A DNA stretch of 64,000 bases from Gammaproteobacteria bacterium. Lineage in GTDB: Bacteria; Pseudomonadota; Gammaproteobacteria; Pseudomonadales; Azotimanducaceae. Below the pieces are notes generated by a model. It did no database searches, was not told the origin of the DNA, and saw only the letters and a list, made by a program, of their open reading frames with translations. Shown here one piece after another: positions 9,055 through 18,724 of the stretch. The stretch is taken from assembly GCA_026706935.1 (NCBI GenBank), contig JAPOXV010000026.1, forward strand, positions 91,721-155,720, read 5' to 3'. The first letter of the stretch is position 1. Each line of letters begins with the position of its first letter. Both the position numbers and the translations under genes were made by a program.

Positions 9055-10419
9055 CTAGTCCGCGGTATTCACGGCGTCGAGCGCCGCCTGTAGCGTCTTG
9101 ACCGGATAGGTGGTCATGCCTTCGATGGGTTTTGATGGGCGATTCGCGTAAGGGATGACCGCATGTGTGAAACCGTGTTTAACAGCCTCGCGCAATCGTT
9201 CCTGGCCGTTGGGCACAGGTCGTATCTCGCCAGTTAATCCAAGTTCCCCGAACACGATGAGTTCAGAAGGTAGCGTGAGATTGCGCAAACTCGAGTAAAC
9301 GGCAAGCATGGACGCGAGGTCGGTTGCTGTCTCAAGGACTTTTACCCCGCCGGTGACATTGACGAAGACATCATCGTTCGAGAGCGCGAGTCCGCCGTGC
9401 CGATGCATGATGGCTAGATGCATTGCCAATCGTTGTGCGTCCAGTCCGACGGCAACCCGTCGCGGGTAACCTCCTTGCACATCGTCAACGAGAGCTTGAA
9501 TTTCTACCAACAGCGGTCTTGTACCTTCCCAGATCACCGAAACGACGCTTCCAGGACCGACTTCAGCGGACCGTTCAAGGAAGATCGCGGATGGGTTTCG
9601 GACCTCACGCAACCCCGCGTCTGTCATCGCGAACACGCCAAGTTCATTCACGGCACCAAATCGATTCTTAGCGCTTCGCAAGGTACGATAGCGACTCCCT
9701 GACGGCGCATCAAGCATGACCATGCAGTCGATGATGTGTTCAAGCACTTTAGGACCGGCTAGATTGCCTTCCTTAGTCACATGACCAACGAGGAAGAAAA
9801 CCGTATTGGTGCGCTTTGCGAGTTGGGTTAGACGAGCGGCAGATTCACGCACCTGAGTGACGGTACCAGCCATACTTTCGGCGTGATCTGTTTGCATTAC
9901 CTGAATCGAGTCGATAACAACAACGGCGGGGCGGTCTCGCTCCACGGCGTCGCTCACTTGCTCGACGGACGTCATTGACGCCAAATTCAATTGGTCTGGT
10001 TCAAGCTTGAGACGTTTTGAACGAGCCGCGATCTGACTCATCGACTCCTCACCGCTAACGTATAGACACGGCAGTGATTTCGATAGATGTGCAACGACCT
10101 GCAACAACAAAGTGGATTTGCCAGCACCCGGGTCGCCACCAATCAAGATTACCGACCCGGGGACTAGGCCGCCTCCGAGTACTCTATCCAGCTCGCTGTA
10201 GCTTGAAGGAATGCGATCGCCAACTTCTGTCTCGACTTCTTCGATCCGTTGGATCTCAACGACGGAATCAGAATAGGAGGCGGAACGGGAAGCGGCAACT
10301 CCTGGCGAATATCGGGTAAGCGTGTTCCAAGCGTCGCAAAAAGAGCATTGGCCCTGCCACTTCGTATGTTCGCCGCCGCAGTCCGAACATACGAACACTG
10401 TCGTACTGCGCTTAGCCAT
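9055..10419 (-). CDS. radA: DNA repair protein RadA/Sms
   Basis: A 454-aa RecA-like ATPase that promotes branch migration in recombination intermediates. It has an N-terminal four-cysteine zinc finger (CSDCGG and CSFCDAW), Walker A GGDPGAGKST, the RadA-specific KNRFG motif (KNRFGAVNELGVF) and a C-terminal Lon-protease-like domain (LPSELIVFGELGLTGEIRPV). Full length. It lies 5 nt downstream of dnaB. The alr gene often found between dnaB and radA in relatives is not here. Confidence 0.96.
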   Translation of the reverse strand: MAKRSTTVFVCSDCGGEHTKWQGQCSFCDAWNTLTRYSPGVAASRSASYSDSVVEIQRIEEVETEVGDRIPSSYSELDRVLGGGLVPGSVILIGGDPGAGKSTLLLQVVAHLSKSLPCLYVSGEESMSQIAARSKRLKLEPDQLNLASMTSVEQVSDAVERDRPAVVVIDSIQVMQTDHAESMAGTVTQVRESAARLTQLAKRTNTVFFLVGHVTKEGNLAGPKVLEHIIDCMVMLDAPSGSRYRTLRSAKNRFGAVNELGVFAMTDAGLREVRNPSAIFLERSAEVGPGSVVSVIWEGTRPLLVEIQALVDDVQGGYPRRVAVGLDAQRLAMHLAIMHRHGGLALSNDDVFVNVTGGVKVLETATDLASMLAVYSSLRNLTLPSELIVFGELGLTGEIRPVPNGQERLREAVKHGFTHAVIPYANRPSKPIEGMTTYPVKTLQAALDAVNTAD

Positions 10420-10424
10420 TGTTT

Positions 10425-11840
10425 TTATTGATCAGGCAAGGGCTCCGATCGTTCGTCGATCTCGCGGAATTCCGTAATTTCTTCGATAAATTCAAGGTTA
10501 ATTACGCCTAAGGGGCCGTGACGATTTTTCGTCACCATCAACTTCACTTTGTTGTAGTTTGGATCGTTTCTATCACTTTCTTCACGATGCAGCATCGTGA
10601 CCATATCTGCGTCTTGCTCGATTGAACCACTATCCCGCAAGTCAGACAGACGTGGTCGTTGATCAGTACGCGAATCCGCGTTACGGTTTAGTTGGGCAAG
10701 CGCGAGAATCGGTACTTCCTCCTGATTTGCCAGATTCTTGAGTCCACGCGTAATCTCCTGAATTTCAAGCGTTCGGCTCTGCACACGTTTCGATTCCTCA
10801 GGTTGCATGAGCCCAACATAGTCCACACATACTAAATCAAGACGACCCTTTAATCGCTTAATTTGTTTCACTGCGTGGATCATTGAGGTGATCGATAGTC
10901 CATCGGGGTTCATGACGATGAAATTGGAATAAAACTCGATGTTTTGGACTGCAATATCCAGGCTTTTCTGCTCAGTTTCATTCAGTCGTGTAGTCTTCAA
11001 TTTACCAAACGGCACGCCGGACGTCGCCGATAGCATCTTGAACATGATCTCTTCGGTGCGTTGCTCGAGCGTAAAAAACAACACCGTCATTTCTTGATCG
11101 TCGGAGTGCAAAACGTTGTCACATAAATTCAAGGCAAATGACGTCTTACCCATACCCGGACGTCCTGCTAACACTATGAGGTGACCTGGTCGAAACCCGC
11201 CCCAGCTCAAGTCATTCAAACCCTTGAATCCGGTGTCAAGATAGTTGCGCGCCTCGCCGTGCTTTTTGATGTACTCAAGTTCTTCAATTACGGGTTGTAT
11301 TAACGCAGGCGCACTGGATTTGGCGATGTCTTCAACGGTTAATCGTCCTTCAGAAGACTTGTCGATGCGTTGATGAATTCGTTCGATCACATCATTGATG
11401 TTCTCACCTGTCAATTCGCGCGCGTCCTTGCTCGCGGCACTCAATGCACCGATGAGGGCACGTCGGTCGTGGTAGTCTTGAACGAGTATCAGATGGTGGC
11501 GAATATCGTCGATCGGTTCAACGCCGTGCAAACCGATCGCGAGTTCGACCGCGGGATGCTTGCTATCGGAAAATCGATCTCTTATATGTGTTGCAACAGA
11601 GAATGGCGTCAGTGGTTCTCCTCTCTTCGCAGCCGCCCGCATCTCCTCAAAGACGATGCGATGGTTCGGATCCATAAACCATGCGGGTTTGACCAGAATG
11701 CCGTACTCATCCCAGGCGTCAGCGCTCCCGAACAACGCGATGAGAAGTGAATATTCAGCGAGTTGATTAGAGGGCAAACGTTCGTTAAGCGATTCTGTAA
11801 GGGTTAGCGCGTCAGGTGTATCAAATTCGTTTTCAGCCAT
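10425..11840 (-). CDS. dnaB: Replicative DNA helicase
   Basis: A 471-aa hexameric 5'-3' helicase that drives the replication fork. The N-terminal primase-interaction domain (about residues 20-120) is followed by Walker A GRPGMGKTSFALNL, the Walker B region DLVCVDYVGLM and the DNA-binding loop region ending QLNRNADSRTDQRPRLSDLRDSGSIEQDAD. No intein is present. It lies downstream of rplI, the common rpsF-rpsR-rplI-dnaB order. The 251-nt gap before it (11841-12091) holds no gene that I can support and may contain its own promoter. Confidence 0.96.
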   Translation of the reverse strand: MAENEFDTPDALTLTESLNERLPSNQLAEYSLLIALFGSADAWDEYGILVKPAWFMDPNHRIVFEEMRAAAKRGEPLTPFSVATHIRDRFSDSKHPAVELAIGLHGVEPIDDIRHHLILVQDYHDRRALIGALSAASKDARELTGENINDVIERIHQRIDKSSEGRLTVEDIAKSSAPALIQPVIEELEYIKKHGEARNYLDTGFKGLNDLSWGGFRPGHLIVLAGRPGMGKTSFALNLCDNVLHSDDQEMTVLFFTLEQRTEEIMFKMLSATSGVPFGKLKTTRLNETEQKSLDIAVQNIEFYSNFIVMNPDGLSITSMIHAVKQIKRLKGRLDLVCVDYVGLMQPEESKRVQSRTLEIQEITRGLKNLANQEEVPILALAQLNRNADSRTDQRPRLSDLRDSGSIEQDADMVTMLHREESDRNDPNYNKVKLMVTKNRHGPLGVINLEFIEEITEFREIDERSEPLPDQ

Positions 11841-12091
11841 TGGTAGCCGTACCCACGTGCGCTATTAGTAATCCGCCTATCTTAATAACAACTCGCTCAA
11901 ATCCGCGAAAAAACGGAGGTTTTTAAGTAAATATCCTCAACGAACTAGACGCGCGCAGTTCCGATTGGGGAAACCGAATGGAAAACCTGTTGATTGTGTA
12001 CCGACCGGTTCGTCCCCGCAGATTTCGACGCGACACGCCGAGAAGCACTAATTTATCGTTGCCAGGCGACGAACATGTCGACCTGAACGAG

Positions 12092-12538
12092 CTACTCTGG
12101 TTGTACGAATACCGTGATAGTCCGCATGACTTCAGCGTGGATGTGAATCTGGACCTCGTATTCACCAACTTCCCGAATCACGCCATGCGGCATTCGAACC
12201 TCGCTCTTATGGATTTCGATCCCTTGCTTGGCCAGTTCAGTGCTGATCTCGACGGGACCTACTGATCCGTACAAGCGTCCACCTTCCGCGACACGCATCA
12301 GGATCGTTAACGTCTTGTCGTCGAGCTGTGCCGCTCGCCGCTCTGCACCTTCGAGACGTTCGATCACGCGCCGTTGGAGCTCTTCACGCATATCCTCGAA
12401 ACGCTTCCGGTTCTCGTCCGTAGACCTCAATGCAAGTTTCTGAGGAAGTAGATAGTTACGAGCAAATCCGTTTTTTACGGAAACTTCCTCACCAAGGTCG
12501 CCAAGATTTGCGATCCGATCTAGTAAAAGTACTTTCAT
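12092..12538 (-). CDS. rplI: 50S ribosomal protein L9
   Basis: A 148-aa elongated ribosomal protein that binds domain V of 23S rRNA and helps keep the reading frame. The N-terminal MKVLLLDRIANLGDLGEEVSVKNGFARNY-type start (ending in the conserved GFARNYLLP) is clear, as are the connecting helix and the C-terminal domain from TLTILMRVAEGGRLYGSV. Normal length. It follows rpsR by 4 nt. Confidence 0.97.
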   Translation of the reverse strand: MKVLLLDRIANLGDLGEEVSVKNGFARNYLLPQKLALRSTDENRKRFEDMREELQRRVIERLEGAERRAAQLDDKTLTILMRVAEGGRLYGSVGPVEISTELAKQGIEIHKSEVRMPHGVIREVGEYEVQIHIHAEVMRTITVFVQPE

Positions 12539-12542
12539 TGTG

Positions 12543-12770
12543 CTATTCGTGTTTGTCCGTGTAAGGTAACAACGCGAGATACCGCGCTCTCTTGATGGCG
12601 CGCGTCAATTGGCGTTGATAGCGAGCACTTGTGCCGGTAATCCGTGCTGGAACGATCTTGCCCGTTTCAGTAATAAAGTCTTCAAGTGTCTCAAGGTCTT
12701 TGTAGTCGATTTCTTTGATGCCTGCTTGCGTAAACCGACATACGCGCTTTCGACGATCGTTGCGTGCCAT
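12543..12770 (-). CDS. rpsR: 30S ribosomal protein S18
   Basis: A 75-aa protein of the small-subunit platform that binds as a heterodimer with S6. The signatures [17 protein letters not shown] and [30 protein letters not shown] (conserved core [10 protein letters not shown]) are intact. ATG at 12770 is 2 nt after the rpsF stop. Confidence 0.97.
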   Translation of the reverse strand: MARNDRRKRVCRFTQAGIKEIDYKDLETLEDFITETGKIVPARITGTSARYQRQLTRAIKRARYLALLPYTDKHE

Positions 12771-12772
12771 AC

Positions 12773-13420
12773 CTATTCCTTGTCCTCTTCGGTCACTTCC
12801 GCAGTCGCCCCGACTTCTGTCGCTTCTACCTCTGCATCGACGTCGGACGCTTCCGCAACCGGCGTCTGTTCGGTTTCTGCTTCAGATTCCTCTGCGGACA
12901 CTTTAACGGCTTCAGATTCCTCTGCAGAGGCTTCAACGGATTCAGTTTCGTCGACCGAAGCTTCCGTGTCTTCAGTCCCATCTGCTTCCTCACCGTTCTC
13001 CTCAGCCGCAACCCGTGCCGCTTCTTCACGCTCTCGCTGTCGACTCAGAAGCTCCTCTTCTCGACGTCGTTCGCGTTCCTTTTCAGCGGCTTGTTGGGCT
13101 TTCGTGTCCTGGTAGATCTTCGATTCTTCGGTTTCCGGTCCCTTGCGTACCAAGATCATGTTGCGAAGGATGGCATCGTTGAATCGAAATGCGCTTTCAA
13201 GTTCCGCAAGCCCATCTTGTGAGACTTCAATATTCAAAAGTACGTAATGAGCCTTGTGAACCTTGGCGATCGGATACGCCAACTGCCGACGTCCCCAATC
13301 TTCAAACCGGTGAACTTTTCCACCTTCGCGCTCGATTGATGCACGATAGCGGTTGACCATACCGTCAACCTGTTCTGACTGGTCCGGATGGACCATTAGC
13401 ACGATTTCGTAGTGCCGCAT
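12773..13420 (-). CDS. rpsF: 30S ribosomal protein S6 with a long acidic C-terminal extension
   Basis: A 215-aa S6, about twice the usual 95-135 residues. Residues 1-95 are an ordinary S6 fold ([36 protein letters not shown]). Residues 96-140 are a charged, probably helical segment rich in Arg and Glu. Residues 141-215 are almost entirely Glu, Ala, Ser, Thr and Val with an imperfect SAEESEA repeat. In DNA, 17 nt repeat exactly at 12879-12895 and 12909-12925. I chose ATG 13420 because S6 begins MRHYEI and GGAG lies 8-11 nt upstream; an in-frame start 12 codons earlier is not supported by homology. Confidence 0.95.
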   Translation of the reverse strand: MRHYEIVLMVHPDQSEQVDGMVNRYRASIEREGGKVHRFEDWGRRQLAYPIAKVHKAHYVLLNIEVSQDGLAELESAFRFNDAILRNMILVRKGPETEESKIYQDTKAQQAAEKERERRREEELLSRQREREEAARVAAEENGEEADGTEDTEASVDETESVEASAEESEAVKVSAEESEAETEQTPVAEASDVDAEVEATEVGATAEVTEEDKE

Positions 13421-13504
13421 GGACTGCTCCCCATGGTTGCAGCTTCCGTCACGCATGGACGTGAAGCAAGGAGTGATTGACCGCCTTCATCGGCGGGTGC
13501 GGAA
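13421..13504 (-). promoter_or_regulatory. Structured leader upstream of rpsF (possible S6:S18 autoregulatory site)
   Basis: The 93 nt between rlmB and rpsF can fold into a closed set of helices. There is an outer stem (CGGAA 13500-13504 with TTCCG 13444-13448, plus-strand letters), a CCGCC/GGCGG hairpin (13481-13496) and a TCACG/CGTGA hairpin (13449-13464). S6:S18 is known to repress its own mRNA by binding a structured rpsF leader in many bacteria. Assignment as that element is inference, because I cannot confirm the conserved unpaired CCG arrangement. Confidence 0.35.
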
Positions 13505-13513
13505 TTTTAGTGA

Positions 13514-14260
13514 TTATTCACTAGAGGTCCTAAGAGCACGCTGTCGTACACACTCATAGAGCACGATACCGGATGCAACGGAGACGTTGAGACTCGGCAC
13601 ACTACCCGCCATAGGTATAGCGACAAGCGCGTCGCAGCGATCCTTGGTCAATGCGCGTAGTCCCTCATCTTCACTCCCTACAACCACGAGCGTAGAAGAT
13701 CCGTAGTCGTACTCGGTATATCGCTTCGACGCTTGATCGTCCGTACCGACTACCCAAACACCTTGTGACTGGAGCCACGCGATCCGCCGAGCGAGGTTCG
13801 CGACGCCGACGATGAAGAGCGATGAGAGCGCCCCACTCGCGCTTTTAAACGCTGCGCTGGAAAGTGGTGCCGATCGGTTGCGCGGCAGAAGGACAGCGTC
13901 GACACCCGCTCCTGCCGCGCTGCGCAGACATGCACCTAGATTCCGAGGATCTTGAACTCCCTCAATCGCGAATAGAAATGGATTAGTCAGCGATTCGAAC
14001 AATGTCTCGAATTCGGCTTCCGTTTTTGGCTGGAACTCCTGGCAGTGGGCGACGATGCCTTGATGTACCGTTCCGTCACTGATTCTGTTTAATGCGTCAC
14101 GACCAACTTGAGTGACCTGAATGTCATGATCACGTGCGATACGTATCAGCGCAGACAGCGCTTCATCCCGTCGGTCACGTTGGACAGAAAGGCGCAAAAC
14201 GCGCTCTGGTGTACTTCGTAGGTACTCCGCGACAGCATGGAGACCCGCTACGATGGTCAC
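13514..14260 (-). CDS. rlmB: 23S rRNA (guanosine-2'-O-)-methyltransferase
   Basis: A 248-aa SPOUT-family methyltransferase expected to modify the ribose of G2251 in the 23S rRNA P-loop using SAM. An L30e-like N-terminal domain (residues 1-80) precedes the SPOUT domain. The SPOUT domain carries the three family motifs: EGVQDPRNLGACLRSA, VVGSEDEGLRALT and IPMAGSVPSLNVSVASGIVLYE. GTG start at 14260. It lies 11 nt downstream of rnr, the standard rnr-rlmB pair. Confidence 0.95.
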   Translation of the reverse strand: MTIVAGLHAVAEYLRSTPERVLRLSVQRDRRDEALSALIRIARDHDIQVTQVGRDALNRISDGTVHQGIVAHCQEFQPKTEAEFETLFESLTNPFLFAIEGVQDPRNLGACLRSAAGAGVDAVLLPRNRSAPLSSAAFKSASGALSSLFIVGVANLARRIAWLQSQGVWVVGTDDQASKRYTEYDYGSSTLVVVGSEDEGLRALTKDRCDALVAIPMAGSVPSLNVSVASGIVLYECVRQRALRTSSE

Positions 14261-14271
14261 AGTTGCGATAC

Positions 14272-15969
14272 CTAAGCTAGCGCGAGACTCAACTTCGCTG
14301 ACGGCGCTTGAACATCGATCAACCGGGTCCGCACACGGTCGCCGATGCGGAAAACGCGACCGTTAGTCTCGCCTCGCAGTTCACCGCCAAAGAATGAGTA
14401 GTAGTCATCCGGTAGGTTGCTCACATGTAGCAGACCTGATGTGAAGTACCCGTCGAGCTCAACGAAAAGACCGAATTCTCGTACGCCTGCCACCACGCCT
14501 CCAAAGAGTTCACCTACTTTCGACTTAAGCAGCGACGCTTTTAACCACCCGTCAACTCTTCGTTCGACGCTGATCGCACGTCTTTCAGAAGACGAGGTAT
14601 GAACACCCACTTCAGCAAGTTGGTTAAACGTCAGCTCAGGAAGCTCAGTATGTCCCAACGCTCGCTTGATTAAACGGTGGACCACCAAGTCTGGATACCG
14701 ACGTATTGGCGACGTAAAGTGTGCGTACGAGTTCAACGCTAATCCAAAATGCCCAAGCTTGTGAGGTGCGTAGTGAGCCGCCTCCATCGTGGAAAGAAGC
14801 ATGACTTCCCAAATATGCGCAGGCTTACAGACCTTACGCAAATCGTACAAGAGGCGTTGTAGCTGCTTGGGTTTCTCGATCTGATCGGGAACGGCAACGC
14901 CGCGACTTGCGAGTCGATTCAACACCTGGCGCATACTCCACACATCTGGTGGTTCATGCGCTCGGTACAGCAAGATCACTTTGTGACGTTCCAGAAATTC
15001 AGCTGCCTGGACGTTCGCGGCGACCATCGCAAGCTCGATCATGCGATGGGCGTTGTTACGTTCAATCGGTCGAACGCGTTGAGGCTTACCATGTTCAATT
15101 TCGATAAACGTCTCGACCGTATTGAAGTCCACCGACCCACGTGCTCGAGCCGCTTTCGAGAGAGCGTTGTAAACATCGTGAAATGCGACGATCGAATCAC
15201 GGATCGCGGATCCACCAAGTAATGATTCACCCGTCCTGAGAAATTCAGCTACTTCTCGATAAGTCAATCGAGCGTGCGACCGGATAACGGCTTCATCGAA
15301 CGATGACGCCACCACTTCACCCGAGGCACTGACTTGCATATCACATACGAGTACAAGGCGATCCTGATTTGGATTCAGTGAGCAAATTCCGGTGGATAAC
15401 GCTTGCGGCAGCATGGGTACAACTTTTCCAGGTAGGTACACAGAGGTACCTCGCTTCGAAGCCTCTACATCAAGGTCACCGCCGACCTCGACGTAGTGCG
15501 CCACGTCTGCAATCGCCACCGTCAGACGCCAACCATCCGCATTGGACTCGCAGTACACTGCGTCGTCAAAATCGCGAGCATCTGCACCATCCACCGTAAC
15601 GAACGGCAATCCTCGAAGGTCAACCCGTTGACTCAGGGATTTCTCGTCGACCTGAGCTGGAACGTTTTGAGTGTTAACTCCCTTCGGCCAAGTCTGCGGA
15701 ACATCCTGAAGTGCGAGAGCCACTTCGATCGCTAGATCCACCACGTTTTCAGCGCGAAATACGCGATCGATTCGTCCACGAGATCTTGCCCCTACATCGC
15801 TTAGCAAAGTCCCTTCGACGATGTCGCCGATTTTCACCGATCTGTCTTTGGGATTTACATATATCTCGCGAACATGGCTTTGCTCAAGCGGTACGACCAC
15901 TACGTCTTTTCGTCTCGCTTGACGAACAACCTCGCCGAAAAAGCGATTCTGCTGGGCTATATCAATCAA
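14272..15969 (-). CDS. rnr: Compact RNase R (3'-5' exoribonuclease) lacking the N-terminal domains
   Basis: A processive 3'-5' exoribonuclease of the RNB family. The catalytic Asp cluster DGADARDFDDAVYCE (about 127-141), GTSVYLPGKVVPMLP, HFGLALNSYAHFTSPIRRYPDLVVHR-type core (SPIRRYPDLV) and a C-terminal S1 domain (GLFVELDGYFTSGLLHVSNL) are intact. At 565 aa it is far shorter than E. coli RNase R (about 813 aa): the helix-turn-helix and first cold-shock domains are missing, and so is the basic tail. The start is TTG at 15969. A stop codon lies two codons upstream in frame and a tRNA gene lies just beyond, so no longer N-terminus is possible. Confidence 0.9.
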   Translation of the reverse strand: MIDIAQQNRFFGEVVRQARRKDVVVVPLEQSHVREIYVNPKDRSVKIGDIVEGTLLSDVGARSRGRIDRVFRAENVVDLAIEVALALQDVPQTWPKGVNTQNVPAQVDEKSLSQRVDLRGLPFVTVDGADARDFDDAVYCESNADGWRLTVAIADVAHYVEVGGDLDVEASKRGTSVYLPGKVVPMLPQALSTGICSLNPNQDRLVLVCDMQVSASGEVVASSFDEAVIRSHARLTYREVAEFLRTGESLLGGSAIRDSIVAFHDVYNALSKAARARGSVDFNTVETFIEIEHGKPQRVRPIERNNAHRMIELAMVAANVQAAEFLERHKVILLYRAHEPPDVWSMRQVLNRLASRGVAVPDQIEKPKQLQRLLYDLRKVCKPAHIWEVMLLSTMEAAHYAPHKLGHFGLALNSYAHFTSPIRRYPDLVVHRLIKRALGHTELPELTFNQLAEVGVHTSSSERRAISVERRVDGWLKASLLKSKVGELFGGVVAGVREFGLFVELDGYFTSGLLHVSNLPDDYYSFFGGELRGETNGRVFRIGDRVRTRLIDVQAPSAKLSLALA

Positions 15970-16046
15970 TGATCAATCATCGTATTCAACCAAGAAACCC
16001 CGCGCCGAACGACGAAGTCCGAAACGGCTCTAAGCCTTACGCTACC

Positions 16047-16052
16047 TATAAT
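16047..16052 (+). promoter_or_regulatory. -10 box of the tRNA-Leu promoter with GC-rich discriminator
   Basis: A perfect TATAAT lies 10 nt before the mature tRNA 5' end and is followed by a GC-rich stretch (GCGCG at 16054-16058), as in growth-rate- and ppGpp-controlled stable RNA promoters. No convincing -35 is visible. Confidence 0.6.
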
Positions 16053-16062
16053 TGCGCGTCCT

Positions 16063-16150
16063 GCCGAGGTGGCGAAATTGGTAGACGCGCTAGCTTCAGG
16101 TGCTAGTGGAGCCTAGCTCCGTGGAGGTTCAAGTCCTCTTCTCGGCACCA
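16063..16150 (+). tRNA. tRNA-Leu (anticodon CAG)
   Basis: A complete class II tRNA. The acceptor stem is GCCGAGG (16063-16069) with TCTCGGC (16140-16146), followed by discriminator A and an encoded CCA (16148-16150). The anticodon stem CTAGC/GCTAG encloses the loop TTCAGGT, placing anticodon CAG at 16097-16099. A long variable arm (around 16106-16125) and the TTCAAGTCC T-loop fit leucine tRNA. No terminator hairpin is evident in the 29 nt before the folE2 stop codon. Confidence 0.97.
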
Positions 16151-16179
16151 CTTTCTGAGCAAGCGGTTTAGCCAGAATA

Positions 16180-17136
16180 TCAGACCGGGGTCGCACGAAA
16201 GCCGTTCGGTACGCCCTTCGCGACCATGCTGACCGCGTTATGAGCATGCAAGCTCTCGAAATGCTCGACGTGAACTAAGAAATCGGTTACATCTTCTGCC
16301 GTTAGCAGTAGCTGCTTGATTCGACGTGCGGAATCCTCGCAAAACATCGGGTTTTGTCCGTTGCGACGCGCAAATTCTTGTTCATCCTCACGTTTTACGG
16401 CCGTCTGTACGGGCGTTCCCAAAACGTCTTCGATATCCTGAATTAAGCGTGCGATTGGAAAATACGCCAACCCATCTTGTAGCTGTACTTTTACCGTAGC
16501 AGCACTGCGCTGACCATGGGGTGTGGCAACTATCCCTTGCTGTGACCCTAACCAGGTTTTCACTTCCTTCGGTTCAAGCTTCTCTCGTGTCTTGAAATCG
16601 TCCGTGAATTGTTCTTGAATCACGCTTCTTGCCAAGGCCGCCGATGCGGGGCAAGTACTCGAGTAGTGGACGACGACCTCCTGCTCGATCCGAAGCTCTC
16701 CTTCCCTAAGTTCGCCGCGTAACCTGATGGGATACCGATTCCAGCCACTGTTGTCTGAAACGAGCGCTGGCTTATTCAGTAACAGTTCAAAGGCAAACTC
16801 GATCAGGGCGTTAGTGGAAATCTCTTCATGCGTCGCTCGCATCTCAAGAAGTAGTGAAGCGAGGCTGTTCGGTGTCAAAGGTGCTTCGGCGAGTGAGCTT
16901 CCCATCGTCCGATATAACCGCGACATGTGAATGCCCTTCGCGTGAGAATCGCCAAGATTGACAAACAGCTGAATCGCCGCTTGTGCCGCATGTCGGGTGT
17001 CTACGTCGAGTACCTGAACTGGCATCGCAATGTCGCTCATCCCGACCCAATCCAGCGTGCCCTGTGGTTCATCATGAACATGTCCGGCGACATCTGGTAG
17101 CGCGCCCGCAAGTAAATCGCGTCGATGCTCGTTCAC
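16180..17136 (-). CDS. folE2: GTP cyclohydrolase I type IB
   Basis: A 318-aa enzyme of the FolE2 family, converting GTP to dihydroneopterin triphosphate, the first step of folate (and queuosine) synthesis. Recognisable are LDWVGMSDIAMPV, the KGIHMSRLYR block and the catalytic-cysteine region STCPASAALARS. FolE2 enzymes use several different metals and can replace zinc-dependent FolE under zinc limitation. The GTG start overlaps the UPF0434 stop by 4 nt. No Zur site could be recognised. Confidence 0.94.
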   Translation of the reverse strand: MNEHRRDLLAGALPDVAGHVHDEPQGTLDWVGMSDIAMPVQVLDVDTRHAAQAAIQLFVNLGDSHAKGIHMSRLYRTMGSSLAEAPLTPNSLASLLLEMRATHEEISTNALIEFAFELLLNKPALVSDNSGWNRYPIRLRGELREGELRIEQEVVVHYSSTCPASAALARSVIQEQFTDDFKTREKLEPKEVKTWLGSQQGIVATPHGQRSAATVKVQLQDGLAYFPIARLIQDIEDVLGTPVQTAVKREDEQEFARRNGQNPMFCEDSARRIKQLLLTAEDVTDFLVHVEHFESLHAHNAVSMVAKGVPNGFRATPV

Positions 17137-17330
17137 GACTCCTCTAACTCCCTTAGTTCTTCATTACTCAACGATCGGGCGTCCGCTGCGATCAATACCG
17201 GGATGTCGTCTTTTACCGCGTATGCCAACCCTGCCTTAACTGACCAGAGCTCATTTCGCGCAACTTTATAAACCAATGGACCCTTCGTTTCCGGACACAC
17301 CAAAATGTCGAGTAGCTTCTTTTCTAACAC
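17133..17330 (-). CDS. UPF0434/YcaR family protein (Trm112-like)
   Basis: A 65-aa protein of the UPF0434 family, related to Trm112 zinc-ribbon activators. The start MLEKKLLDILVCPETKGPL and the C-terminal DIPVLIAADAR match YcaR-type proteins. As in most bacterial members, only the first cysteine of the CPxC pair is retained (CPETKG). I chose GTG 17330. Longer in-frame starts lie inside purA and add residues foreign to the family. Confidence 0.85.
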   Translation of the reverse strand: MLEKKLLDILVCPETKGPLVYKVARNELWSVKAGLAYAVKDDIPVLIAADARSLSNEELRELEES

Positions 17331-17346
17331 CGTATGAAACGTCCGT

Positions 17347-18651
<1,305 letters not shown>

Positions 18652-18724
18652 CTACGAACGCGATGGGCGCACGAATCTGTGACCGCAGTCGGCCAATCGT
18701 CGGATGCATCTTCGCCGAATTCGG

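Noticed and set aside
12609..13222. Ser- and Phe-rich plus-strand open frames opposite rpsF and rpsR
   Set aside because: They are the complement of the Glu/Ala-rich S6 tail and have no independent support.
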